A stretch of 64,000 bases of DNA from Acidihalobacter_A sp037381185 (GTDB lineage Bacteria; Pseudomonadota; Gammaproteobacteria; DSM-5130; Acidihalobacteraceae). This document shows positions 17,950-25,611 of this stretch, piece after piece; position 1 is the first letter of the stretch, and each line of letters opens with the position of its first letter. The stretch is from positions 62,001 to 126,000 of the forward strand of contig NZ_JARRQY010000010.1 of assembly GCF_037381185.1 (NCBI RefSeq), written 5' to 3'. Under the pieces are notes generated by a model, which saw only the letters and a list, made by a program, of their open reading frames with translations, had not been told where the DNA came from and made no database searches. The translations under genes were made by a program, and so were the position numbers.

Positions 17950-17965
17950 TGGCCCGCCCCTTGCT
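17950..17965 (+). promoter_or_regulatory. Sigma-54 promoter of the fliL operon
   Basis: TGGCCCGCCCCTTGCT: GG at 17951-17952 and GC at 17963-17964 with ten bases between; a single mismatch to TGGCAC-N5-TTGCT. It follows an AT-rich tract (about 17908-17950) that could ease bending by FleQ or IHF. Start near 17976, about 56 bases before fliL. Confidence 0.88.
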
Positions 17966-18031
17966 TATGCTGTCGGGCGGCGTATCGCATATTCTGGCCT
18001 CAGGCTATGGAATAACAATCAGGAGAACATC

Positions 18032-18526
18032 ATGGCGGATGAACAGCCGCAGAAAGGCGGTTCCAAGCTCAAAAAGATCATCATCATCGCGGTCGTCGTC
18101 GTGCTGTTGTTGGTGGCTGGTATAGGCGCAACCCTGTTCTTCACGGGCGTGTTCTCGAAGAAAGGTGGAGCCGGAGCCGATACGGCTCATGCGACCGAGG
18201 CCAAACATCCGCCGATCTATTTCTCGATCACACCGGCGATGGTGGTCAACTTCCAGAACCCGACCAAGGCACGCTATCTGCAAGTGGCGATCGACGTGAT
18301 GGCACGCGAGCCGAAAGTGATCGAAGAGGTCAAGACGAACATGCCGGCGATTCGCAATCGCCTGATCATTCTGCTGAGCGGCCAGAGCTACGAGGATATC
18401 AGCACGGCACAGGGCAAGGAGAAGCTGCGTAAGGAAGTGCTCGGTAGCATCAACAAGGTGCTCAAGGAAGCCGGCGCCCATGGTGAGATCGAGCAAGTCT
18501 ATTTCACTAATCTCGTGATGCAGTAG
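18032..18526 (+). CDS. fliL: Flagellar basal body-associated protein FliL
   Basis: A 164-residue single-pass inner-membrane protein: basic N-terminus (KLKK), membrane helix at about residues 15-37 (IIIIAVVVVLLLVAGIGATL), then a periplasmic FliL domain (YLQVAIDVMAREPKVIEEVK, LSGQSYEDI). FliL surrounds or supports stator units. An AGGAGA ribosome site at 18021-18026 fixes the ATG at 18032; the longer frame from 17915 runs back through the sigma-54 promoter and is not translated. Confidence 0.95.
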   Translation: MADEQPQKGGSKLKKIIIIAVVVVLLLVAGIGATLFFTGVFSKKGGAGADTAHATEAKHPPIYFSITPAMVVNFQNPTKARYLQVAIDVMAREPKVIEEVKTNMPAIRNRLIILLSGQSYEDISTAQGKEKLRKEVLGSINKVLKEAGAHGEIEQVYFTNLVMQ

Positions 18527-18533
18527 GCCTGGT

Positions 18534-19511
18534 ATGGCGAACAACGAAGTCCTTTCCCAGGAAGAAATCGACGCCCTGCTGCATGGCGTCGACAGCGGAG
18601 ATGTCGATACCTCCGAGGAGGAAATTCCGTCCGAAGGGGCTCGTTCCTATGATCTGGCTAGTCAGGAACGGATCGTACGTGGGCGCATGCCCACCTTGGA
18701 GATGATCAACGAAAGGTTCGCCAGACATCTGCGTATCAGTCTGTTCAACATGCTGCGCTTTGCTGCCGAGATCGGCGTCAAGAACATTCGGGTGCTCAAG
18801 TTCTCCGAGTATGTACGTAGCCTGTTCGTGCCGACCAGCCTGAATCTGGTGCGAATCCGGCCCCTGCGCGGTACGGCCCTGTTCGTGGTCGATCCGCAGT
18901 TGGTGTTTATCCTGGTAGACAACTTCTTCGGCGGTGATGGCCGCTTCCGCGCCAAGATCGAGGGCCGCGACTTTACCCCCACCGAGATGCGCGTAGTGAG
19001 TCTGTTGCTGGACAAGGCGTTCGAGGACATCAAGGAAGCCTGGGCGCCGGTTATGGATCTGAGTTTCGAGTACATCAACTCGGAAGTGAATCCGCAGTTC
19101 GCCAACATCGTCAGCCCGACCGAGGTGGTGGTGGTGTCGACTTACCACATAGAGTTGGAAGGCGGCGGGGGGGATCTGCACATCACCATGCCTTATTCGA
19201 TGATCGAGCCGATTCGCGATGTGCTCGATGCCGGCATTCAGAGCGACCGCACCGAGATCGACGAGCGCTGGCTGCGCAGCTTGCGCGAGGAGATATCGGA
19301 GGCGCCGGTGGAGGTCGTCGGCGTATTGGCTGAAACCGAGCTGACGCTGGCGGAGGTGATGCGCTTGAAGTCCGGCGACATCATTCCCTTCGACATGCCC
19401 GACAACATGTTGCTGCGCGCGGAAGACATGTCGGTCATGCGCGGCCGTTTCGGTGTGCATCGCGGTCAGAACGCGGTGCAGATCGTCGAACACATCAAGC
19501 GCGACTATTGA
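18534..19511 (+). CDS. fliM: Flagellar motor switch protein FliM
   Basis: A 325-residue C-ring protein. The N-terminal CheY-P docking peptide LSQEEIDALL is at residues 7-16, followed by a CheC-like middle domain (RHLRISLFNMLRFAAEIGVK) and a C-terminal SpoA domain (AETELTLAEVMRLKSGDIIP). Length is typical. Binding of phosphorylated CheY (28564-28950) here reverses the motor. Closely similar acidic-LL motifs occur in the CheA linker, CheZ tail and ParP N-terminus. Confidence 0.97.
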   Translation: MANNEVLSQEEIDALLHGVDSGDVDTSEEEIPSEGARSYDLASQERIVRGRMPTLEMINERFARHLRISLFNMLRFAAEIGVKNIRVLKFSEYVRSLFVPTSLNLVRIRPLRGTALFVVDPQLVFILVDNFFGGDGRFRAKIEGRDFTPTEMRVVSLLLDKAFEDIKEAWAPVMDLSFEYINSEVNPQFANIVSPTEVVVVSTYHIELEGGGGDLHITMPYSMIEPIRDVLDAGIQSDRTEIDERWLRSLREEISEAPVEVVGVLAETELTLAEVMRLKSGDIIPFDMPDNMLLRAEDMSVMRGRFGVHRGQNAVQIVEHIKRDY

Positions 19512-19530
19512 TTGTCCGGGAGGTTGACCC

Positions 19531-20040
19531 ATGAGCGCAGACCCCAAAGATCCCGAAGACCAGGCGGCCGAAGATGCCTGGGCCGAAGCGCTTGCCGAGC
19601 AAGCCGAGACTGAGCAGGCCGAAACCGAGCAGGCCGAGGCCGGACAGCAGGCTGCCGAGGAGGTGGGTAATTCCGAGGAGGCGGGTAAACCCGAGGATGC
19701 CTATGAGAAGGCGTCGTTCGGCAAGCTTGAGAATGTGGCTGCGAGCGAGGGCGGCGGAGCTGGTCTGGATTTGAGTGGCGAAGGTACGCTGGACGTCATT
19801 CTAGATATTCCGGTTACGGTTTCGATGGAAATCGGCCGCACGCGCCTGCCGATCCGCAATCTGCTGCGCCTGAACCAGGGCTCGGTGGTCGAATTGGACC
19901 GTCTGGCCGGCGAGCCGCTGGATGTGCTGGTCAACGGTACCTTGATCGCGCATGGCGAGGTGGTGGTGGTCAACGAGAAGTACGGCATCCGCCTGACCGA
20001 TGTGATCAGCCCGGCCGAGCGGGTCCGCAAGCTGAAATGA
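19531..20040 (+). CDS. fliN: Flagellar motor switch protein FliN with repeated acidic N-terminus
   Basis: A 169-residue FliN. The C-terminal SpoA domain is canonical (LDVILDIPVTVSMEIGRTRL; GEPLDVLVNGTLIAHGEVVV; KYGIRLTDVIS). The N-terminal 75 residues are acidic and low-complexity and include three tandem EQAE(T/A) pentapeptides encoded by 15-base repeats (19597-19641). It forms the base of the C-ring and docks FliH/FliI. GGGAGG at about 19518-19523 supports the start. Confidence 0.96.
   Translation: MSADPKDPEDQAAEDAWAEALAEQAETEQAETEQAEAGQQAAEEVGNSEEAGKPEDAYEKASFGKLENVAASEGGGAGLDLSGEGTLDVILDIPVTVSMEIGRTRLPIRNLLRLNQGSVVELDRLAGEPLDVLVNGTLIAHGEVVVVNEKYGIRLTDVISPAERVRKLK
19597..19641 (+). repeat. 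15-base tandem repeat, three copies, inside fliN
   Basis: Three in-frame 15-base units encode EQAET, EQAET and EQAEA. Units are close but not identical (for example CAA versus CAG), so the array is somewhat aged. Unit length is a multiple of three, so copy-number change would preserve the reading frame. Confidence 0.85.
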
Positions 20041-20501
20041 GAGTGGCGATGAAGTTGTCGACACGATGGATGCTGGCGCTGCTGTTGGCGTGGCCTGCGG
20101 ACGTGTTCGCGGGACAGGTGGTGGGCTCTGCCGCGCAGGCGGCTGCGCCGCAGGTTGGAGATCCGTTCAGTTTGGCCTCGCTGGGACAGTTCGTGTTCGG
20201 GTTGCTCGTGGTGGTCGGAATGATCTTTGCCTTGGCCTGGATGCTGCACCGCATGAACCGCATCCAGGGTGGTGTGCAGGGACGTATGCGCATTCTCGCC
20301 GGTCTGCCGCTGGGTTCGCGCGAGCGGGTGGTGCTGGTGCAGGTGGGCGATGAGCAGATTCTGCTGGGCGTGGCGCCGGGGCGGGTATCGCGCCTGCACG
20401 TGTTGGAGCATCCCCTCGAAACCAAGTCGGTTGAGCCGGAGAACGACGAGAGCTTCCGCAAGCGGCTGGCCGCGGCAATGCAACGGAGGCGGCCGCAATG
20501 A
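20037..20501 (+). CDS. fliO: Flagellar export protein FliO
   Basis: A 154-residue small membrane protein with a cleavable-looking signal (MLALLLAWPADVFAGQ) followed by one membrane helix (about residues 48-70) and a cytoplasmic FliO domain (GRMRILAGLPLGSRERVVLV, QVGDEQILLGVAPGRV). FliO helps assemble the FliP ring. The start at 20037 overlaps the fliN stop (ATGA); ATG at 20049 is also possible. Confidence 0.92.
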   Translation: MRVAMKLSTRWMLALLLAWPADVFAGQVVGSAAQAAAPQVGDPFSLASLGQFVFGLLVVVGMIFALAWMLHRMNRIQGGVQGRMRILAGLPLGSRERVVLVQVGDEQILLGVAPGRVSRLHVLEHPLETKSVEPENDESFRKRLAAAMQRRRPQ

Positions 20502-21244
20502 AGGCGCTGCGCTGGCTGTTTCCGCTGTTTCTCGTGGCGCTCCCGGCAGTGGCGGGAGCTGCTCCCGGCACGTTGCCGCTGGTGACCGTGACGCCGGCCG
20601 CCGGCGGCGCGCAGACCTATTCCGTCAGCCTGCAGGTGCTGACGGTGATGACGCTGCTCAGTTTCTTGCCGGCCGCGCTGATCATGATGACCTCGTTCAC
20701 TCGCATCATCGTAGTGCTGGCGATCCTGCGTCAGGGGCTGGGTACGGCGCAGACGCCTTCCAACCAGATTCTGATCGGTATGGCGCTGTTTCTGACCTTT
20801 TTCATCATGTCGCCAGTCTTCACCCAGGCCTACAACACTGGGATCAAGCCCTACATGGCGGGTCAGATGCAGGCGCAGACGGCCATCGAGACGGCCGCCA
20901 AGCCGTTCAAGACGTTCATGTTGCACCAGACGCGGCAGTCGGATCTGGCACTGTTCGCGCGCATCTCCGGCCACGGCAAGTTCAAGACCCCGCAGGACGT
21001 ACCGTTCTCGCTGCTGGTGCCGGCTTTCGTGACCAGCGAACTCAAGACCGCCTTCCAGATCGGCTTCCTGATTCTGATTCCGTTTCTGGTCATCGATCTG
21101 GTGGTGGCCAGCGTGCTGATGTCGATGGGCATGGTGATGCTCTCGCCGATGATCATCTCGCTGCCGTTCAAGCTGATGCTGTTCGTGTTGGTCGACGGTT
21201 GGACGCTGATCATGGGCACGCTGGCGTCGAGTTTCTATCACTGA
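20498..21244 (+). CDS. fliP: Flagellar export gate protein FliP
   Basis: A 248-residue export-gate core subunit with a signal peptide (LFPLFLVALPAVAGAAPG) and the characteristic FliP motifs: TRIIVVLAILRQGLGTAQTP, the NQILIGMALFLTFFIM helix, and VPAFVTSELKTAFQIGFLIL. FliP forms a pentamer with FliQ4 and FliR1. Start overlaps the fliO stop. Confidence 0.97.
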   Translation: MKALRWLFPLFLVALPAVAGAAPGTLPLVTVTPAAGGAQTYSVSLQVLTVMTLLSFLPAALIMMTSFTRIIVVLAILRQGLGTAQTPSNQILIGMALFLTFFIMSPVFTQAYNTGIKPYMAGQMQAQTAIETAAKPFKTFMLHQTRQSDLALFARISGHGKFKTPQDVPFSLLVPAFVTSELKTAFQIGFLILIPFLVIDLVVASVLMSMGMVMLSPMIISLPFKLMLFVLVDGWTLIMGTLASSFYH

Positions 21245-21254
21245 GGATATGCCG

Positions 21255-21527
21255 ATGATGACTTCGGACACCATTGTTGCGGTCGGTCAGGAAGCCATGA
21301 AGGTCACCATGCTGCTGTCCGCCCCGCTGCTGCTGACGGCGCTCACGGTGGGCGTGCTGATCGGCATGCTGCAGGCTGCCACGCAGATCCAGGAGATGAC
21401 GCTGAGCTTCATCCCCAAGCTGATCGCGATGGCTCTGGCGCTGGTGTTTCTCGGGCACTGGATGCTGAACGTTGCAGTGGACTATACCCATGCGCTGTTC
21501 ACCAGCATCCCGGGGCTGATCGGATAG
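21255..21527 (+). CDS. fliQ: Flagellar export gate protein FliQ
   Basis: A 90-residue two-helix membrane protein (MLLSAPLLLTALTVGVLIGM and LIAMALALVFLGHWMLN), the normal size for FliQ. The ATG at 21255 has GAGGA seven bases upstream; the ATG at 21249 is too close to that site. Part of the FliPQR gate. Confidence 0.96.
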   Translation: MMTSDTIVAVGQEAMKVTMLLSAPLLLTALTVGVLIGMLQAATQIQEMTLSFIPKLIAMALALVFLGHWMLNVAVDYTHALFTSIPGLIG

Positions 21528-21531
21528 GCCG

Positions 21532-22308
21532 GTGCTTACGCTGTCGACCACTCAAGTCGCGGCCTGGGTCGGAGGCGTGATCTGGCCGTTCGTGCGTATC
21601 GGTGCGATGCTGGTCGCCGCGCCGGTGTTCGGTGCCGGCACGGTGCCGGTCAGCGTGCGTCTTGCGCTGTCGCTGGTGCTGGCCTGGGCGTTGCAGCCGT
21701 TCCTGCCCGCCGTGCCGGCAGTCGATCCGGTCAGCGTTGAAGGTGGGTTGGTGACTGCCTCGCAGGTTTTGATCGGCGTGGCGATGGGCTTCATTCTGCA
21801 GATGGTGTTCAGCGCAATGGTGCTGGCCGGTCAGGCGGTCGCGCTGAGCATGGGGTTGGGCTTTGCCACGTTGATAGATGCCCAGAACGGGGTGCAGGTG
21901 CCGGTGGTCAGCCAGTTGTACGTGATCCTCTCCACGCTGCTGTTCCTGGCTCTGAACGGGCATCTGCTGTTTATCGATATGCTGGTGCGCAGTTTTCATC
22001 TGCTGCCGGTCGGGCCGCTCATGCTGAGCAGTGACGCGCTGTGGCAGATCGTGCGCTGGGGTGGAACGATGTATGCGGCGGCGATTCTGGTGGCGCTGCC
22101 GGCGGTGGCTTCACTGATGCTGGTCAATGTGGCTTTCGGCGTCATCACGCGTGCCGCTCCGCAGCTCAATATCTTCGCGGTGGGTTTCCCGATGACCCTG
22201 ATGCTGGGTTTCGTGCTGATCCTGTTCAGTCTGCCGACTTTGGCGCCGCGCTTTTCCGGCCTGCTCCATCAGTCGTTCATGCTGATGCGCGGCGTACTCG
22301 GAGGGTAG
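21532..22308 (+). CDS. fliR: Flagellar export gate protein FliR
   Basis: A 258-residue multi-pass membrane protein starting at GTG. FliR signatures include FVRIGAMLVAAPVFGAGTVP, GQAVALSMGLGFATLIDAQN and RAAPQLNIFAVGFPMTLMLG. Completes the FliPQR gate. Four bases separate it from fliQ and three from flhB. Confidence 0.96.
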   Translation: MLTLSTTQVAAWVGGVIWPFVRIGAMLVAAPVFGAGTVPVSVRLALSLVLAWALQPFLPAVPAVDPVSVEGGLVTASQVLIGVAMGFILQMVFSAMVLAGQAVALSMGLGFATLIDAQNGVQVPVVSQLYVILSTLLFLALNGHLLFIDMLVRSFHLLPVGPLMLSSDALWQIVRWGGTMYAAAILVALPAVASLMLVNVAFGVITRAAPQLNIFAVGFPMTLMLGFVLILFSLPTLAPRFSGLLHQSFMLMRGVLGG

Positions 22309-22311
22309 GAC

Positions 22312-23451
22312 GTGGCCGCCGGCGACGATTTCCAGGAACGCACTGAACAGGCAACCCCCAAACGCCTGCGCGAGGCGCGTGAGAAGGGGCAGGTTCCGCG
22401 TTCGCGCGAGTTGAACACCATGGCCGTGTTGCTGGCGGCATCCGGTGGCCTGCTGACGCTCGGACCAAGCCTCGGCCAGGGTTTGTACGATCTGGTGCGC
22501 AACGGTCTCGTTCTGAATCGCAGCCTGGTCACCGATCCAGCAATGATGTACCCGGTCATGGTCGGCACCATTCGGCAGGCCTTGTGGCTGTTGACGCCGA
22601 TGCTGCTGTTGCTGGTGCTGGCGGCCCTGATCGCCTCGGTGGTTTTGGGCGGACTGAATTTCAGCGCCCAGGCCCTGAGTTTCCGTTGGGATCGCCTGGA
22701 TCCGGTCAAGGGTCTGGGCAGGGTGTTCTCGGTCAACGGCCTGATGGAGCTGGCCAAGGCGTTGGTCAAGTTCCTGCTGGTGGCCAGCGTGGCGGTGATG
22801 CTGCTCTGGTACGACGCGCCGAAGTTGGTGGGGTTGGGCAGTCAGAACCTGCTGCCGGCCATGGTGCATGCCGGTTCGATGATCGGCTGGGGATTTCTGT
22901 TGCTGTCGGCGACGCTGGTGCTGATTGCCTCGGTGGATGCGCCGTTCCAGCTCTGGCAGCACGCCAAACAGCTGCGCATGACCCGCCAGGAAGTGCGTGA
23001 CGAAAGCAAGGAGACCGAAGGCCAGCCCGAGATCAAGGGACGCCAGCGCGCACTGCAGCGAGAGATTGCCCGCCGCCGCATGATGGAGGAGGTGCCGCGG
23101 GCGGACGTGGTGGTGACCAACCCGACGCACTTCGCCGTGGCCCTGCGCTACGACGAGGATGGCGCGGGTGCGCCCAAGGTCGTGGCCAAGGGCACCGAAC
23201 TGGTCGCGGCGCGCATTCGCGAGCTGGCACAGGAGAACGACGTGCCGGTGCATTCCGCGCCGCCTCTGGCGCGTGCGCTGTATACCCACACCCGGCTTGG
23301 CGAGGAGATCCCGGCGGCTTTGTACGTGGCCGTGGCGCAACTGTTGGCCTACGTCTACCAGCTCAAGGCCGGGGTCGCGGAGGCCGGGGCGGAACTGGAG
23401 CTGCCGATTCCGCAGGAATACGCCGTGCCCGGTGCAGAGGAGCGTGAGTGA
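22312..23451 (+). CDS. flhB: Flagellar export switch protein FlhB
   Basis: A 379-residue FlhB starting at GTG. Four membrane helices, then a cytoplasmic domain with the self-cleavage motif NPTH; cleavage would fall between Asn270 and Pro271 (VVTNPTHFAVALRYDEDGAG). Cleavage with FliK drives the switch from hook to filament export. A second, membrane-free FlhB C-domain homologue lies at 37476-37814. The stop overlaps the flhA start. Confidence 0.97.
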   Translation: MAAGDDFQERTEQATPKRLREAREKGQVPRSRELNTMAVLLAASGGLLTLGPSLGQGLYDLVRNGLVLNRSLVTDPAMMYPVMVGTIRQALWLLTPMLLLLVLAALIASVVLGGLNFSAQALSFRWDRLDPVKGLGRVFSVNGLMELAKALVKFLLVASVAVMLLWYDAPKLVGLGSQNLLPAMVHAGSMIGWGFLLLSATLVLIASVDAPFQLWQHAKQLRMTRQEVRDESKETEGQPEIKGRQRALQREIARRRMMEEVPRADVVVTNPTHFAVALRYDEDGAGAPKVVAKGTELVAARIRELAQENDVPVHSAPPLARALYTHTRLGEEIPAALYVAVAQLLAYVYQLKAGVAEAGAELELPIPQEYAVPGAEERE

Positions 23452-25562
23452 TGGCGGAGCAGGCGACCGGAGTGATGGGCAACGTGCGCAGCCTGGCCGC
23501 ATTCGGCCTGGGCGTGCCGGTGGTGTTGCTCGCCATGCTGGCGATGATCACGCTGCCGTTGCCGCCGTTTGCGCTGGACGTGCTGTTCACCTTCAATATT
23601 GCGCTGTCGATGGTCGTCGTGCTGATGACCGTGTACGCGCGGCGTCCGCTGGATTTCGCTATCTTCCCCACGGTTCTGCTGATCGCCACGCTGCTGCGCC
23701 TGGCGCTCAACGTCGCCTCCACGCGCGTGGTGCTGCTCAACGGCTACACCGGCACCGGCGCCGCCGGGCGCGTGATCGAGGCTTTCGGCAACTTCGTCGT
23801 CGGCGGCAACTACGCCGTCGGTCTGGTGGTGTTCATCATCCTGGTGGTGATCAATTTCGTGGTCGTCACCAAGGGTGCGGGCCGTGTGTCGGAAGTGAGC
23901 GCCCGCTTCACCCTGGATGCGATGCCCGGTAAGCAGATGGCGATCGATGCGGATCTCAACGCCGGCATCATTACCCAGGACGAGGCCCGGGTACGGCGCG
24001 AGGATATCGGCCGCGAGGCGGATTTCTACGGCTCCATGGACGGCGCCAGCAAGTTCGTGCGCGGCGACGCCGTGGCCGGCATCATCATCCTATTCGTCAA
24101 CATCATCGGCGGTTTGGTGATCGGCATGGTGCAGCACGCCATGAGCCTTTCGCAGGCCACCCACAACTACGTTCTGCTGACCATCGGCGACGGACTCGTC
24201 GCGCAGATTCCGTCGCTGCTGCTGGCGACCGCCACGGCAATCATCGTCACCCGCGTGTCCTCGGCGCAGGATATGGGCGAGCAGGTGGTCACGCAGCTGT
24301 TCGGCTCTCCGCGTGCGCTGTTCATCACGGCGGGCGTACTCGGCCTGCTCGGCATGGTGCCGGGTATGCCGAACGTCGTGTTCCTGGGGCTGGCCTCCAT
24401 TCTCGCCGTCGGCGGCTTCATGATCATGCGCGGACGCCAGCAGGCCGAGGCGGCCGCCGCGGAACCGCCCGAGGGGCCGGTCGAGCCGCAGCAGCGCGAG
24501 CTGTCATGGGACGACGTTGCACCGGTCGATATCGTTGGTCTGGAGGTTGGCTACCGCCTGATTCCGCTGGTAGACAAAAGTCAGGGCGGAGTGTTGATGA
24601 CGCGCATCAAGGGCGTGCGGCGCAAGCTCTCGCAGGAGCTGGGCTTCCTCGTGCACCCCGTGCACATCCGGGATAATCTCGAACTTACCCCCAATGCCTA
24701 CCGCATCAGCCTCAACGGCGTGCCCGTCGGCGAGGCCGAGGTGTATCCCGACCGCGAGCTGGCGATCAATCCGGGGTCGGTGTTCGGGCAGTTGGACGGG
24801 CTCGCCACGCGTGATCCCAGTTTCGGTCTGGAGGCGGTGTGGATCGAGCCCGGCAACCGCGACCAGGCTCAGACTCTGGGCTATACCGTGGTCGATGCGG
24901 CCACCGTGATCGCCACGCACCTGAGCCAGATCCTGCAGGCCCATGCGCACGAGTTGCTGGGTCACGAAGAGGTCCAGCATCTGTTGGACATGCTTGGCAG
25001 GAGTGCACCCAAGCTGGTCGAGAACCTGACCCCGAAACCGCTGCCGCTCGGCGTGGTGCTCAAGGTGTTGCAGAATCTGCTGGCCGAGGGCATTCCGATC
25101 AGGGACCTGCGCACGATCGCCGAATCCTTGGCGGCCCAGGCCGGAAAGAGTCAAGACCCCGACGTTTTGAGTTCCAGCGTACGGGCCTCGCTGAGCCGTA
25201 CGATCATCCAGCATATCTACGGCATGGCGGACGAACTGAATTTGATGACGTTGGATCCCACGCTGGAACAGATGTTGCAAAAGTCAGTGCAGAGTGGCGG
25301 CGGATTGGCGCTGGAGCCGGGTCTGGCCGAACGTTTGCAGCAGGCGGTCGGCGAGGCGGCGCAGCGTCAGGAGTTGGCTGGAGAGCCTGCGGTACTGGTT
25401 GTTTCTCCGGATCTGAGGCCTTGGTTGGCGCGCTGGCTGCGTTCCGCGGTTCGCGGTCTGCACGTGCTGGCGTTCACGGAAATTCCGGACAACAAGCGCC
25501 TGCGCATCGTGGCCACCGTTGGCGGAGAGTCCGGCGGTACCTCGCCGGGCCGCGCGGCATGA
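23451..25562 (+). CDS. flhA: Flagellar export gate protein FlhA
   Basis: A 703-residue FlhA. The N-terminal membrane part includes the conserved FHIPEP-type loop: TKGAGRVSEVSARFTLDAMP followed by GKQMAIDADLNAGII. The C-terminal cytoplasmic ring domain begins near residue 350 (LEVGYRLIPLVDKSQGG) and binds chaperone-substrate complexes. Start ATG at 23451 overlaps the flhB stop (TGATG). Length and motifs are normal. Confidence 0.97.
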   Translation: MAEQATGVMGNVRSLAAFGLGVPVVLLAMLAMITLPLPPFALDVLFTFNIALSMVVVLMTVYARRPLDFAIFPTVLLIATLLRLALNVASTRVVLLNGYTGTGAAGRVIEAFGNFVVGGNYAVGLVVFIILVVINFVVVTKGAGRVSEVSARFTLDAMPGKQMAIDADLNAGIITQDEARVRREDIGREADFYGSMDGASKFVRGDAVAGIIILFVNIIGGLVIGMVQHAMSLSQATHNYVLLTIGDGLVAQIPSLLLATATAIIVTRVSSAQDMGEQVVTQLFGSPRALFITAGVLGLLGMVPGMPNVVFLGLASILAVGGFMIMRGRQQAEAAAAEPPEGPVEPQQRELSWDDVAPVDIVGLEVGYRLIPLVDKSQGGVLMTRIKGVRRKLSQELGFLVHPVHIRDNLELTPNAYRISLNGVPVGEAEVYPDRELAINPGSVFGQLDGLATRDPSFGLEAVWIEPGNRDQAQTLGYTVVDAATVIATHLSQILQAHAHELLGHEEVQHLLDMLGRSAPKLVENLTPKPLPLGVVLKVLQNLLAEGIPIRDLRTIAESLAAQAGKSQDPDVLSSSVRASLSRTIIQHIYGMADELNLMTLDPTLEQMLQKSVQSGGGLALEPGLAERLQQAVGEAAQRQELAGEPAVLVVSPDLRPWLARWLRSAVRGLHVLAFTEIPDNKRLRIVATVGGESGGTSPGRAA

Positions 25563-25587
25563 GGAAGGCCTTGTCTGAGGCCTTCCT
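25562..25587 (+). other. Perfect 9-bp hairpin between flhA and flhF
   Basis: AGGAAGGCC (25562-25570) pairs with GGCCTTCCT (25579-25587) around TTGTCTGA, beginning at the last base of the flhA stop. No T-run follows, so it is unlikely to be a terminator. It may act as a processing or stability element that sets flhF-flhG-fliA expression relative to flhA. Confidence 0.7.
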
Positions 25588-25611
25588 TGGGGAAGGGTTT
25601 GAGGGGTTCGA

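Noticed and set aside
20006..21274. Minus-strand frame across fliO-fliP (422 codons)
   Set aside because: Gln/Arg/His-rich translation typical of antisense of membrane-protein genes.
22111..23502. Minus-strand frame opposite fliR-flhB (463 codons)
   Set aside because: Same antisense signature; overlaps two certain genes.
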